Origin: Chloroflexota bacterium
GTDB taxonomy: Bacteria > Chloroflexota > UBA6077 > FW602-bin22 > JACQUS01
Reading direction: 5' to 3'
Length of the DNA stretch: 8,395 nucleotides
Assembly: GCA_016210125.1 (NCBI GenBank)
Contig: JACQUS010000573.1
Location: 1-8,395, forward strand
The first letter of the stretch is position 1; each line of letters begins with the position of its first letter. The translations under genes were made by a program, and so were the position numbers. Positions 1 through 5,813 of the stretch are shown here, one piece after another. Below the pieces are notes generated by a model. The model saw only the letters and a list, made by a program, of their open reading frames with translations. It ran no database searches and was not told where the DNA came from.

Positions 1-1786
1 CGTGCCAGCGCTCGCCCTCGTAGAGCGGTAGCAGCCAGCGCTCGACGACGTCGCGGGGGCTGGGGTGGCGGACGCCGCAGTCGGCGAGCAGCCGATATGC
101 GGCGCGCGGCGTAGCGGTGTCCAGCGCTCGCGGGTGGACGAACTGGACCTCGCCGCCGAGGCCAAGGAGGGTCTGGACGTCGGCGGCGACGGTCGGCTCC
201 AGCGCCGCCAGCGGGAACAAGACCCGCTGCGGCTGTGCGAGCGTCCCGCGCGCCGTGTACACGAACGCCGCTTCGGCGAGGGTCGCCCGCGCGTCGAGGT
301 AGTCGTAGCGCCGACCCTGGCGCTCGTAGCGCTCGAACAGGAGGAAGTACAGCACCTGGTACAGGCGCGCGAACCAGGCCGCGTTCGCGGAGTGCGCCCG
401 GCGCTCCAGCCAGGCCGACTGCCGGAGGGCGTGCAGCAGCGCGTCGAGGGGCAGGGAGCGCGCGCCGAGCGCCGTCAGCCAGAGCTGCGCGCGCGGGCTG
501 AGCTCGGGCGCGGCGTAGCGCAGCCCAGCGGCCACCAGCTCGCTCAGATCGGCGTCGTCGAGCAGCCCCCGCACCATCTCTTCGGCCAGCACGAGCCGCG
601 GCGGTGGCAGCCAGCCGCCGTCGGCGGCCAGGCCGACGGGCTCCCGGCGGCAGGCGTCGAGCAGCGGGCGCTCGACGTGCGCGCGGAAGAACGGATCGTG
701 CACCTCACCGGGCAGCGGAACGAGGTCGTAGAGCTGCGTGCGCCAGCGGGGGTGCTCGCGGCACACGGCGAGGGCCTCGACGAGCAGGGCGACGACTTCC
801 CCGGCCAGCCAGCGGTTCCACAGCGCGTCGGCCTGGACGCGGTCGCGCTGGGCCGTGAGCAGGAAGTCGCCTTGGACGAGGAAGCGCAGGCCCGTGCGCT
901 GCTCAGTCGGTAGGAAGACGAAGAGGCGGTCGTCGTCGCCAGGCACGAGATCGCCTTGTGCGTCGACGGCGAAGGCGACGAGGACCTCGCGCGCCACAAC
1001 GGGCTGGCGGTCGAACTCGCGCGTCGTCGGATCGGCGCGCACCTCCGGCGGGACGGCGGCGGTGCGGCGGAAGACACGCCAGCGCTGGCTCCGCCGGCCG
1101 TGGCGCAGGCGGACGGTGCCCTGCGGGTCGTCGCGCCGCTCGACGGCCAGCCGGCGCCCGGTGATCTGGTTGTCGACGGTAATGCGCCGCAGCCGGCTTA
1201 GGAACAGGAGCAGCCGCGGGTCCAACTCGTCGAACTGCGCGGCGATGCGCGCGATGGCCGCCTGGTCGAGCCGCGGGGCGAAGGGCAAGAAGAACTGGGT
1301 CGGGTGCCTCGACTCGGCCGGTGGTGGCTCGTCGAGCCAAAGGGGGATGATCTGCCACGGCGCCGCGGGGTCGTCGGCGGAGGCGGCGCGGTCGAACGTG
1401 AAGCGGAAGTCTCCGGAGTAGACGCGCGGCGCGTCGCTGATCTTGAAGGCCGACTTGAAGCCGATGCCGAAGAAACCGATGTAGTCCGCTGCGGTGCTCT
1501 TCGTGCTCTTGCCGACACTGGCGATGGCCCAGACGTCGGCCGCGTCGAAGGGCCGGCCGTCGTTGCCGGCCCAAATGCCGTCGGCGCGCACGACGAAGGC
1601 GATCTCCGAGGCGCCGGCGTCCTCGGCGTTCTGGATGAGCTCGAGGAGGAAGTGCGTCTCCTCGGCGTAGATGCGCTGGCTGATGATGGTCAGCGCGGCG
1701 CTCAGGTCCTCCGAGCGCTGGCGCTGTTTCGTCTCCGCGACAGCCGAGACGATCGCCCGCGCTCTGGCTAGCCGATCCTCGGTCAC
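1..1786 (-). CDS. Sacsin/Hsp90-like GHKL ATPase domain protein, N-terminal 595 residues (runs off left edge)
   Basis: The minus strand reads without a stop from a GTG at 1786 to the window edge, giving 595 codons. Near the N-terminus is a GHKL (Bergerat) ATP-binding fold of the sacsin type. The N-box ELIQNAEDA (residues 49-57) holds the presumed catalytic Glu49 and Mg-binding Asn53. A nucleotide-pocket segment NDGRPF lies at 75-80, IASVGKSTKS at 88-97, and the glycine lid GFFGIGFKSAF at 104-114. Around residues 289-316 the pattern FVFLPTEQRTGLRFLVQGDF then LTAQRDRV matches the Hsp90-like middle region that follows the ATPase in sacsin-type proteins. The remainder is helical with no motif I recognise. 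The start is supported by GGAG about 10 bases upstream; no other in-frame ATG or GTG was seen in the roughly 45 bases upstream. Family members act as ATP-driven conformational switches, and bacterial ones often carry C-terminal DUF3883 or nuclease-like domains and can sit in defence loci. Whether this one does cannot be seen here. The fold assignment is firm; the role is unknown. Confidence 0.87.
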   Translation of the reverse strand, partial: MTEDRLARARAIVSAVAETKQRQRSEDLSAALTIISQRIYAEETHFLLELIQNAEDAGASEIAFVVRADGIWAGNDGRPFDAADVWAIASVGKSTKSTAADYIGFFGIGFKSAFKISDAPRVYSGDFRFTFDRAASADDPAAPWQIIPLWLDEPPPAESRHPTQFFLPFAPRLDQAAIARIAAQFDELDPRLLLFLSRLRRITVDNQITGRRLAVERRDDPQGTVRLRHGRRSQRWRVFRRTAAVPPEVRADPTTREFDRQPVVAREVLVAFAVDAQGDLVPGDDDRLFVFLPTEQRTGLRFLVQGDFLLTAQRDRVQADALWNRWLAGEVVALLVEALAVCREHPRWRTQLYDLVPLPGEVHDPFFRAHVERPLLDACRREPVGLAADGGWLPPPRLVLAEEMVRGLLDDADLSELVAAGLRYAAPELSPRAQLWLTALGARSLPLDALLHALRQSAWLERRAHSANAAWFARLYQVLYFLLFERYERQGRRYDYLDARATLAEAAFVYTARGTLAQPQRVLFPLAALEPTVAADVQTLLGLGGEVQFVHPRALDTATPRAAYRLLADCGVRHPSPRDVVERWLLPLYEGERWH

Positions 1787-2045
1787 CGTGTGCCCGCTCC
1801 GTGGCCGGACGGCTCGTGCACCTTGGCCGCGGCTCGGCCCCACTCCACGCGATTTTGAGTTCTCCACGTCCCGCTGGGACACCCCCACAGATGAAAAGCT
1901 TTTTTCAAAGCAGAGAGCGCAGGGGAGGCGGTAACCCGCGCTGCACGCCCCATCGGCCGCCAGCTCCGGCTGCGCGTAGGCACCGGTGTCGCGTATCGGG
2001 CATTCGCGACGCGCCGGCCGACATCGCGTGCAGGGATCACGCGGC
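1787..2045. other. Intergenic region with AT-rich island
   Basis: No gene is supported between the two minus-strand genes. The stretch at about 1890-1910 (AAAAGCTTTTTTC core) is strikingly AT-rich for this window and may be promoter or UP-element-like DNA for the ATPase gene. I could not find a -35/-10 pair with proper spacing on the minus strand. A small GTCCC-GCT-GGGAC hairpin lies at 1868-1880. Confidence 0.4.
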
Positions 2046-2714
2046 TCATTGCAAGAGCGGGAAACGCGGGTCGGGATGGCGCCGGCGGCCGGTGGCGACC
2101 TCGACGAAGGCCACGTCGTCGCCGACCAGCTCGGGCGGCCGTGGCCCGCCGAGCATGTCGTCCAGGAAGTCGGCGCTGACGCGCAACGCCAGCGGCGTCG
2201 GCGTTGGCGGCGCGCCGATGGCGCTCCGTAGGTCGAGACCGTGGATGCACGCCTCGACGACGCGCGTCGGTAAGAAGTCCTCGATGCGGATGGTGCCGCG
2301 GCGCGACGGGACGACGGTCGCCGGGTCGGTCGCCGCGGCGGCCCGCAGCCCCGCGGTGGTCGCGCCGGTCAGCGCTCCGCGCAGGCTGTCCGGCGACTGC
2401 CCCTGCGCCGCGACGCGGGCGCGCGCATCGACCTGCGGGGCCGTCACCGCCGGATCGTAGCGGTAGTAGGTGGTGCGCGCGAAGTCCGGCGGACCGGACG
2501 CGGGCTGCTCAGTGGCGTGAGCCAGCGATTGGACGGCGCCGACCAGGTGGGCGAGGAGCGTGAGCACGTCCCAGCCGGGCAGGCGCGTCGGCCGGCGCCA
2601 GGCCTCGTCGGGTAGGGTAGCGAGCAGTGCCTGAGTCGCCGCCAGCTCGTCCTCGAGCGCGCGCAGCGCCTCGCCGTAGCTGCGCCGGGCCAACGGTCGT
2701 CCAGCCTTGTCCAC
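2046..2714 (-). CDS. Maleylpyruvate isomerase (MDMPI)/DinB-like metalloenzyme family protein
   Basis: 222 aa. The four-helix DinB/MDMPI fold is indicated by LPGWDVLTLLAHLVGAVQSL (residues 45-64) and by VVEACIHGLDL (152-162). The three metal ligands of the family line up as His56, Glu154 and His158 (H...ExxxH). Characterised members are mycothiol-dependent isomerases or thiol transferases, but the family is broad and many members lie in organisms with other thiols, so the substrate is unknown. The C-terminal part (about 165-222) resembles the smaller MDMPI C-terminal domain. The GTG at 2714 is chosen because AGGAGAGG ends 8 bases upstream. An in-frame GTG at 2723 would leave no room for a ribosome site, and the frame stays open far upstream over mutM, which is not credible coding. 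The gene is divergent from mutM and ends 260 bases before the ATPase gene. It probably acts in the cytoplasm in thiol-linked detoxification, which is inference. Confidence 0.9.
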   Translation of the reverse strand: MDKAGRPLARRSYGEALRALEDELAATQALLATLPDEAWRRPTRLPGWDVLTLLAHLVGAVQSLAHATEQPASGPPDFARTTYYRYDPAVTAPQVDARARVAAQGQSPDSLRGALTGATTAGLRAAAATDPATVVPSRRGTIRIEDFLPTRVVEACIHGLDLRSAIGAPPTPTPLALRVSADFLDDMLGGPRPPELVGDDVAFVEVATGRRRHPDPRFPLLQ

Positions 2715-2803
2715 GCGTACCACCTCTCCTCGCTCACCGGACAGCGATCTGGCCTTCGTCGATGGCCGTTGTCGGCCGGGCGCTCGGTGCGCTGCTCGCG
2801 CAG

Positions 2804-2832
2804 TTGCCCCACCGCCGTCCGCTGGATAGTAT
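2804..2832 (+). promoter_or_regulatory. Predicted mutM promoter giving a leaderless mRNA
   Basis: TTGCCC (2804-2809), a 17-base spacer and TAGTAT (2827-2832) form a good sigma-70-type promoter. Transcription would begin near 2839-2840, at the mutM ATG itself (2840). No Shine-Dalgarno sequence with workable spacing precedes the ATG, which fits leaderless translation. Confidence 0.6.
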
Positions 2833-2833
2833 A
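2828..2833 (-). promoter_or_regulatory. Possible divergent -10 for the MDMPI gene
   Basis: The GTATAC palindrome in the mutM -10 region reads TATACT on the minus strand, one base from consensus. A weak -35 (TTCGGG, 2852-2857) lies 18 bases upstream. Initiation would be near 2821, leaving a leader of about 107 bases before the GTG at 2714. This is a prediction from symmetry and spacing only. Confidence 0.35.
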
Positions 2834-2839
2834 CAGGGC

Positions 2840-3691
2840 ATGCCCGAGCTTCCCGAAGTCGAGACGCTGCGCCGTGGGCTGGCCGGGCTGCTGCCCGGCC
2901 GCGTCGTCCGCGGCGCGGAGCTGGGCCTGCCGAAGCTGCTCGCCGCCGCGCCGCCAGACGGACTGGCCGTGCTCGTCGGGCGGCCGGTCGAACGCGTCGA
3001 GCGCCACGGCAAGCTCCTCGGCCTGCGCTGCGGCCCGTGGACGCTACTCTTACACCTGCGCCTGACCGGGCAGCTCGTCTTCGTGGATGGCGGGACGCGC
3101 TTCGCCGGCGGCCATCCCGTGCCGCCGTTCGACGCGCCGCTGCCGGGGCGGATGACGCACCTGGCGCTGGCGTTCGACCGCGGCGCACTCTATCTCAACG
3201 ACCAGCGGCAGTTCGCCCGCGCGCGGCTGCTGCCGGCCGCGGAGGCCGCCGCGTTCGTCGACGCGCAGGCCCTAGGCCCCAGTCCATTGGACGCCGACCT
3301 CACGCCGCAGCGCCTGGCCGAGCGCCTGGCGCGCCACGCGCGCTTGCCTGTGAAGGGTGCGCTGCTCGACCAGCGTACCGTCGCCGGGCTCGGCAACATC
3401 TACGCCGACGAGAGCCTCTTTCTTGCCGGGCTGCACCCAGCGCGGCGCGCCGGCGCGCTCGGGTCGGCCGAGGGCGCGCGGCTGCTCGGGGCGATGCGCC
3501 GGGCGCTGGCCGTCGCGCTGGAGCGCGGCGGCGCCGTGGTCATTAACGGGCGCGCAGTGCCGCTGCCGGGGAAGGACTTCCTGCTCGTCCACGGCCGGGC
3601 GGGGCAGCCGTGCCGCGCCTGCGGCGCCAAGGTGCTCAAGGAGCGCATCGCCGGCCGGGGAACGTATTTCTGCCCGCGCTGCCAGGGCTAG
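2840..3691 (+). CDS. mutM: Formamidopyrimidine-DNA glycosylase (Fpg/MutM)
   Basis: 283 aa. A bifunctional base-excision repair enzyme that removes 8-oxoguanine and formamidopyrimidines and cleaves the abasic site by beta,delta-elimination. The N-terminus MPELPEVETLRRGL gives the catalytic Pro2 (Schiff-base nucleophile) and Glu3, which fixes the start codon. The beta-clamp lysine is Lys58 (RHGK). The void-filling loop residues appear as Leu75 (HLRLTGQL; usually Met), Arg123 and Phe125 (NDQRQF). The helix-two-turn-helix is at about 173-205 (LLDQRTVAGLGNIYADESLF). The C-terminal zinc finger uses Cys258, Cys261, Cys278 and Cys281, with Arg273 (AGRGTYFCP) as the DNA-contacting finger arginine. It is slightly longer than the usual 270 or so residues because of a loop at about 85-104 (RFAGGHPVPPFDAPLPGR). 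The gene is monocistronic, with its own promoter and a terminator hairpin about 210 bases downstream. Confidence 0.98.
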   Translation: MPELPEVETLRRGLAGLLPGRVVRGAELGLPKLLAAAPPDGLAVLVGRPVERVERHGKLLGLRCGPWTLLLHLRLTGQLVFVDGGTRFAGGHPVPPFDAPLPGRMTHLALAFDRGALYLNDQRQFARARLLPAAEAAAFVDAQALGPSPLDADLTPQRLAERLARHARLPVKGALLDQRTVAGLGNIYADESLFLAGLHPARRAGALGSAEGARLLGAMRRALAVALERGGAVVINGRAVPLPGKDFLLVHGRAGQPCRACGAKVLKERIAGRGTYFCPRCQG

Positions 3692-3890
3692 GTGTCGGCT
3701 CTCGCGCCCCATCGAGCTGACGGACGCCTCGGCCCGGGCGCGGTGGGCAGTACACTTGGGCGATCGGCGCGAGGGGACACGGGGGCAGCGCCATAGCCCT
3801 ACGGGACGCCAGCGGGCATATGGGGCTGGCGGGCCGGCGGGCATTGGCGGTGTCCTTGCGGGACGCGGGCGATGAATGAAAAGCGGCCGC

Positions 3891-3960
3891 GGAACGGGGG
3901 ATTCCAAAGGGGGCGAAGCCCCCTTTGGAATCGGTTTTTTGGGCGGGGTCGGGCAATGCA
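3891..3960 (+). repeat. Palindromic repeat element, copy A
   Basis: This copy aligns with 5623-5693 over its whole length. Shared parts are GGAA then a G-rich run, TCCAAAGG opening a perfect stem, CCTTTGG closing it, a short spacer, and the tail TTGGGCGGGGTCGGGCA. The stem interior differs from copy B but is fully base-paired in both, so pairing rather than sequence is kept. It resembles bacterial REP-type extragenic palindromes. Confidence 0.6.
3900..3940 (+). terminator. Intrinsic terminator-like hairpin with T6 tail
   Basis: Arms GATTCCAAAGGGGGC (3900-3914) and its exact reverse complement (3918-3932) form a 15-bp perfect stem closed by a GAA loop, followed two bases later by TTTTTT (3935-3940). 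The T-run is only on the plus-strand side, so it would stop plus-strand transcription coming from mutM, 208 bases upstream. It is also part of a dispersed palindromic element (3891-3960). Confidence 0.75.
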
Positions 3961-4085
3961 CGAGGACATGTTGCGATCAGTCTGCGGGGCGAGGCCCTTC
4001 TACGCGCCTGCCGCGCGACTGGCCCCGGGGCCGAAGCACCGGGCTTCCGAGCGGCAGCACGGAGGGCTGGAGGCGCGTCGTGGCC

Positions 4086-4259
4086 CTACGGCACGTACAC
4101 CATGCCGCGATGGAGATAGGCGTGGCTTACCTGCGCGAGCCGCGCGCGCGCTTCGGCGATCGGGAGTGGCGCGTTATTGAGATAGACGACCGCGATGCCT
4201 GTGCGCTCGAGGTCGCTCAGGTAGCGGAGGACGATGGCCAGCGGGACGGAGCGTGCCAT
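4086..4259 (-). CDS. Small hypothetical protein (57 aa)
   Basis: An ATG at 4259 preceded by GGGAGG at 7-base spacing opens a 58-codon frame ending in TAG. The product (MARSVPLAIVLRYLSDLER at the start, ending RGMVYVP) has an amphipathic helical first half, then a VVYLNNAPLP turn and a second helix, and is cytoplasmic with no cysteine or membrane segment. I recognise no family. Support for it being real comes from the strong ribosome site, a TTGACG-17-TAGGCT promoter upstream (4314-4342), and protein-like composition despite the high GC. It lies 114 bases downstream of the OsmC-like gene on the same strand, so it may also be read from that transcript. It could be a false positive because of its length. 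Confidence 0.55.
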   Translation of the reverse strand: MARSVPLAIVLRYLSDLERTGIAVVYLNNAPLPIAEARARLAQVSHAYLHRGMVYVP

Positions 4260-4313
4260 GCGCGTGCCTCCCTAGCCCGGCTCGGACCGGGCGGCTCGAG
4301 GGCTTCTGCAAAC

Positions 4314-4342
4314 AGCCTACGGCCCGCACTCCGCAGCGTCAA
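4314..4342 (-). promoter_or_regulatory. Predicted promoter for the 57-aa small gene
   Basis: Read on the minus strand, TTGACG (4342-4337), a 17-base spacer and TAGGCT (4319-4314) predict initiation near 4307, giving a leader of about 48 bases. The leader holds a GCCCGG-TCCGAG-CCGGGC hairpin immediately before the GGGAGG ribosome site. Confidence 0.5.
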
Positions 4343-4373
4343 TGGCGCATTCGTACTAGATGTCATCAAGTCG

Positions 4374-4829
4374 TTAGGAATCCGGTTGAGCCGACGGCTG
4401 CGTGGCGCCGACGACGCGGTAGCGATGCTCGAGGCGCGCCGCCTTGCTCAGCATGGCCGAGACGGGGCAGTAGCGCGTGGCCGACAGCTCGACGGCCCGG
4501 CGGATGCTCTCCTCGGCTAGGTCGCGGCCGGCGACGACGTGCTCGACGTCGATGGCCGTGAACACGCGCGGGTGCTCCTCGGCACGCTCGGCGGTCACGA
4601 TAACCTGGTAGTCGGTGACGTCCAGGCGCATCTTGCGCAGCATGGCGATCACGTCCATGCCCGTGCAGCCGCCGAGGCTCACGAGCAGGAGCTGCATGGG
4701 CCGGAAGCCCAGATTCCGTCCCCCGGTCTCCGGCGACGAGTCCAGGACGACGCGAAAGCCGGGCTCGGCTTCGCCATCGAAGACCATGCCCTCGCGCAGG
4801 CGGACGACGACCGCGTAGGTGGTGGTCAT
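4374..4829 (-). CDS. OsmC/Ohr family protein (YhfA-like), predicted thiol peroxidase
   Basis: 151 aa, typical OsmC-family length. Family members reduce organic hydroperoxides using two cysteines. Both are present: Cys55 in LLVSLGGCTGMDVIAMLRKMR (48-68), at the start of the long central helix, and Cys121 in SATRYCPVSAMLSKA (116-130). The GGCTGMD form of the first motif is that of the YhfA-type branch rather than of classical Ohr, and that branch's substrate is less certain. The start MTTTYAVVVRL at 4829 is chosen for AGGAG 9 bases upstream; the frame stays open to an ATG at 4928, but that extension is low-complexity, Arg/Pro-rich and without family similarity. The upstream zinc-ribbon gene ends 120 bases before it on the same strand, and no clear promoter was seen between them, so the two may be cotranscribed. 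It acts in the cytoplasm. Confidence 0.94.
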   Translation of the reverse strand: MTTTYAVVVRLREGMVFDGEAEPGFRVVLDSSPETGGRNLGFRPMQLLLVSLGGCTGMDVIAMLRKMRLDVTDYQVIVTAERAEEHPRVFTAIDVEHVVAGRDLAEESIRRAVELSATRYCPVSAMLSKAARLEHRYRVVGATQPSAQPDS

Positions 4830-4917
4830 AACGCTTCGCTCCTCATCGCTGGGGGTTGCCGCGCCGCGCGGCCGCGGCCAGGCCGGGGCATCTCGCTGGA
4901 CACGCGGGCGTGGGGCA

Positions 4918-4952
4918 GGCTCGCGCATCGCCTTCAGGCGACATCGCCTCTA
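4918..4952 (-). promoter_or_regulatory. Alternating inverted repeats after the zinc-ribbon gene
   Basis: The plus strand carries CATCGCCT, then AGGCGA, then CATCGCCT again (about 4927-4950), so the middle block can pair with either flank, giving two mutually exclusive short hairpins just past the stop codon at 4950. There is no T-run, so it is not a standard terminator; it may tune readthrough into the OsmC-like gene. Confidence 0.25.
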
Positions 4953-5375
4953 CACGTGCTGTAGGCCAACGCCGGAGTAGCCGCAGCGGCACCCCTTTGG
5001 GTGCGTGCACCCGGACTGCGGCAGGCGCGGCATCTCCGCCGGCGCATAGAGGAGGCCGGCGAGCGCCCGGCAGGCAGCGCAGGCGTCGGGCTGCGGCTGC
5101 ACCTCGACGCCTCTGATGGCACCCTCCCCGGCGAGGGCCGCGAACTCCTGCTGCGCGCGCCGGTAGTGGCCTTCCAGAGCGCGGCCGCAGACGAGGCAGT
5201 AGTGCACATACCACTCTTGGCTGTTGCCGCAGCCGGGGCAGCGCTGGATGTCGCGATTGCTGTCCGACGGCGCAGGATAGAGCCAACCCCTGAGCCAGCG
5301 CGGTACCGCAGTGGCCACGCGCGCGAGGGGCGACGGCCGCGGGGTCACTGACGACTGGCGCTGCTGCGCGGTCAC
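4950..5375 (-). CDS. Cysteine-rich zinc-ribbon protein of unknown function
   Basis: 141 aa, starting at a GTG at 5375 with GGAGG 4 bases upstream. Two separate cysteine clusters are visible. The first is a classical zinc ribbon, CPGCG...YCLVCG, with Cys46, Cys49, Cys60 and Cys63. The second, at 99-131, reads C-x2-C-x2-L-x-G-x2-Y...P-x-LP-x3-C-x-HPKGCRC, with Cys99, Cys102, Cys123, Cys129 and Cys131. That second pattern recalls the C-x2-C...G...P...HPxCRC signature of phage head-morphogenesis (SPP1 gp7/Mu F) C-termini, but the rest of such proteins is absent. A helical linker (EGHYRRAQQEFAALAGEG, 68-85) joins the clusters. The N-terminal 40 residues are Arg/Pro/Trp-rich without a clear membrane helix. 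It heads a possible minus-strand unit with the OsmC-like gene, which would suit a metal- or redox-related role; this is inference. Confidence 0.82.
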   Translation of the reverse strand: MTAQQRQSSVTPRPSPLARVATAVPRWLRGWLYPAPSDSNRDIQRCPGCGNSQEWYVHYCLVCGRALEGHYRRAQQEFAALAGEGAIRGVEVQPQPDACAACRALAGLLYAPAEMPRLPQSGCTHPKGCRCGYSGVGLQHV

Positions 5376-5420
5376 GACGCCTCCCCTGTCGGCGGCCCGT
5401 GTGGCGTCCCGGCGAGCGCG

Positions 5421-5448
5421 ATTATAACCGGCCGTGCGCGGCTCTGCA
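5421..5448 (-). promoter_or_regulatory. Predicted promoter of the zinc-ribbon gene
   Basis: The minus strand carries a perfect TATAAT (5426-5421), 46 bases before the GTG at 5375, giving a predicted leader of about 39 bases. The -35 is weak (TGCAGA at 16-base spacing, 5448-5443), so an activator or extra contacts may be needed. Confidence 0.5.
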
Positions 5449-5622
5449 CGGGGCGGAGCGCTGCCTGCCTTGCCATCGCGCGGCGCGCACCGTATCGTAG
5501 AGGCGCTGGCGCGGCCGACTCGGCGTCGAGCCACGACGGCCCGGCGCGGACGCGCGCCCATGGCCGGGGCTAGCCTCTGCGGGCGCCTTTGCGTGACGGT
5601 GAGCCGTGCCGATATGGGATTA

Positions 5623-5693
5623 GGAAGGGAGAGTCCAAAGGTCGCCACGGGCGACCTTTGGGAGTCCTCCTTGGGGCGGGGTGGGGCAGTCCA
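5623..5693 (+). repeat. Palindromic repeat element, copy B
   Basis: This is the second copy of the element at 3891-3960, in the same orientation. The stem CCAAAGGTCGCC (5635-5646) pairs perfectly with 5650-5661 around an ACG loop, and the tail TTGGGGCGGGGTGGGGCA (5671-5688) matches copy A. There is no T-run, so it is not an intrinsic terminator. Three G4 runs separated by single bases, plus a GGG at 5660-5662, could form a G-quadruplex. Confidence 0.6.
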
Positions 5694-5813
5694 TTATGGC
5701 CATTGCCCCTCGAGGGTGGACGGTCGCCGCCAGGCGCTGACCTTCGGGGCAGGGGCATCCGCGCCACCCCGACCGGGCGTTGCGAAATCGTAAGCGAGGG
5801 GAGCCGAGCGCGT

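Larger units (their letters stand above)
3692..4085. other. Gene-free region between mutM and the small minus-strand gene
   Basis: No open frame here has a credible start, ribosome site and protein-like composition. The region contains a GCCAGC/GCTGGC inverted repeat with an 11-base loop (about 3808-3830), short GCGGGCAT direct repeats (about 3813-3845), and the palindromic element and terminator at 3891-3960. The rest shows nothing I can identify. Confidence 0.5.
5376..5813. other. Gene-free divergent region
   Basis: This 438-base space separates the minus-strand zinc-ribbon gene from the plus-strand nucleotidyltransferase. It holds a minus-strand TATAAT, palindromic copy B and an adjacent GGGGCA/TGCCCC hairpin (5683-5709). 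A convincing plus-strand promoter for the nucleotidyltransferase was not found. No credible small gene was seen. Confidence 0.5.

Noticed and set aside
65..913. Long plus-strand open frame (282 codons)
   Set aside because: It is antisense to the sacsin-like ATPase gene, whose frame has clear motifs. The product is low-complexity and Arg/Glu/Gln-rich, an effect of third-position GC.
1304..1771. Plus-strand open frame of 155 codons
   Set aside because: It lies opposite the ATPase N-box and lid coding region and has no recognisable protein features, so it is a GC shadow.
1890..1910. AT-rich stretch as an intrinsic terminator or promoter
   Set aside because: The GAAAA/TTTTC pairing is too weak for a terminator and no -10 at correct spacing was found on the minus strand.
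2627..2839. Upstream extension of MutM
   Set aside because: Fpg needs Pro at position 2 after Met removal, so the ATG at 2840 must be the start.
2715..3188. N-terminal extension of the MDMPI-like protein across mutM
   Set aside because: It would run antisense to mutM, is Arg/Ala-rich, and lacks family similarity; the GTG at 2714 has a proper ribosome site.
3272..3961. Minus-strand open frame of 229 codons opposite mutM
   Set aside because: It is antisense to a certain gene and runs through the terminator hairpin, with composition not protein-like.
3876..4520. Plus-strand open frame of 214 codons
   Set aside because: It starts upstream of the terminator-like palindrome, passes through its stem and into the antisense of the OsmC-like gene.
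5589..5813. N-terminal extension of the nucleotidyltransferase
   Set aside because: It translates the palindromic repeat; the family N-terminus begins exactly at MHAIVLAGG (5814).
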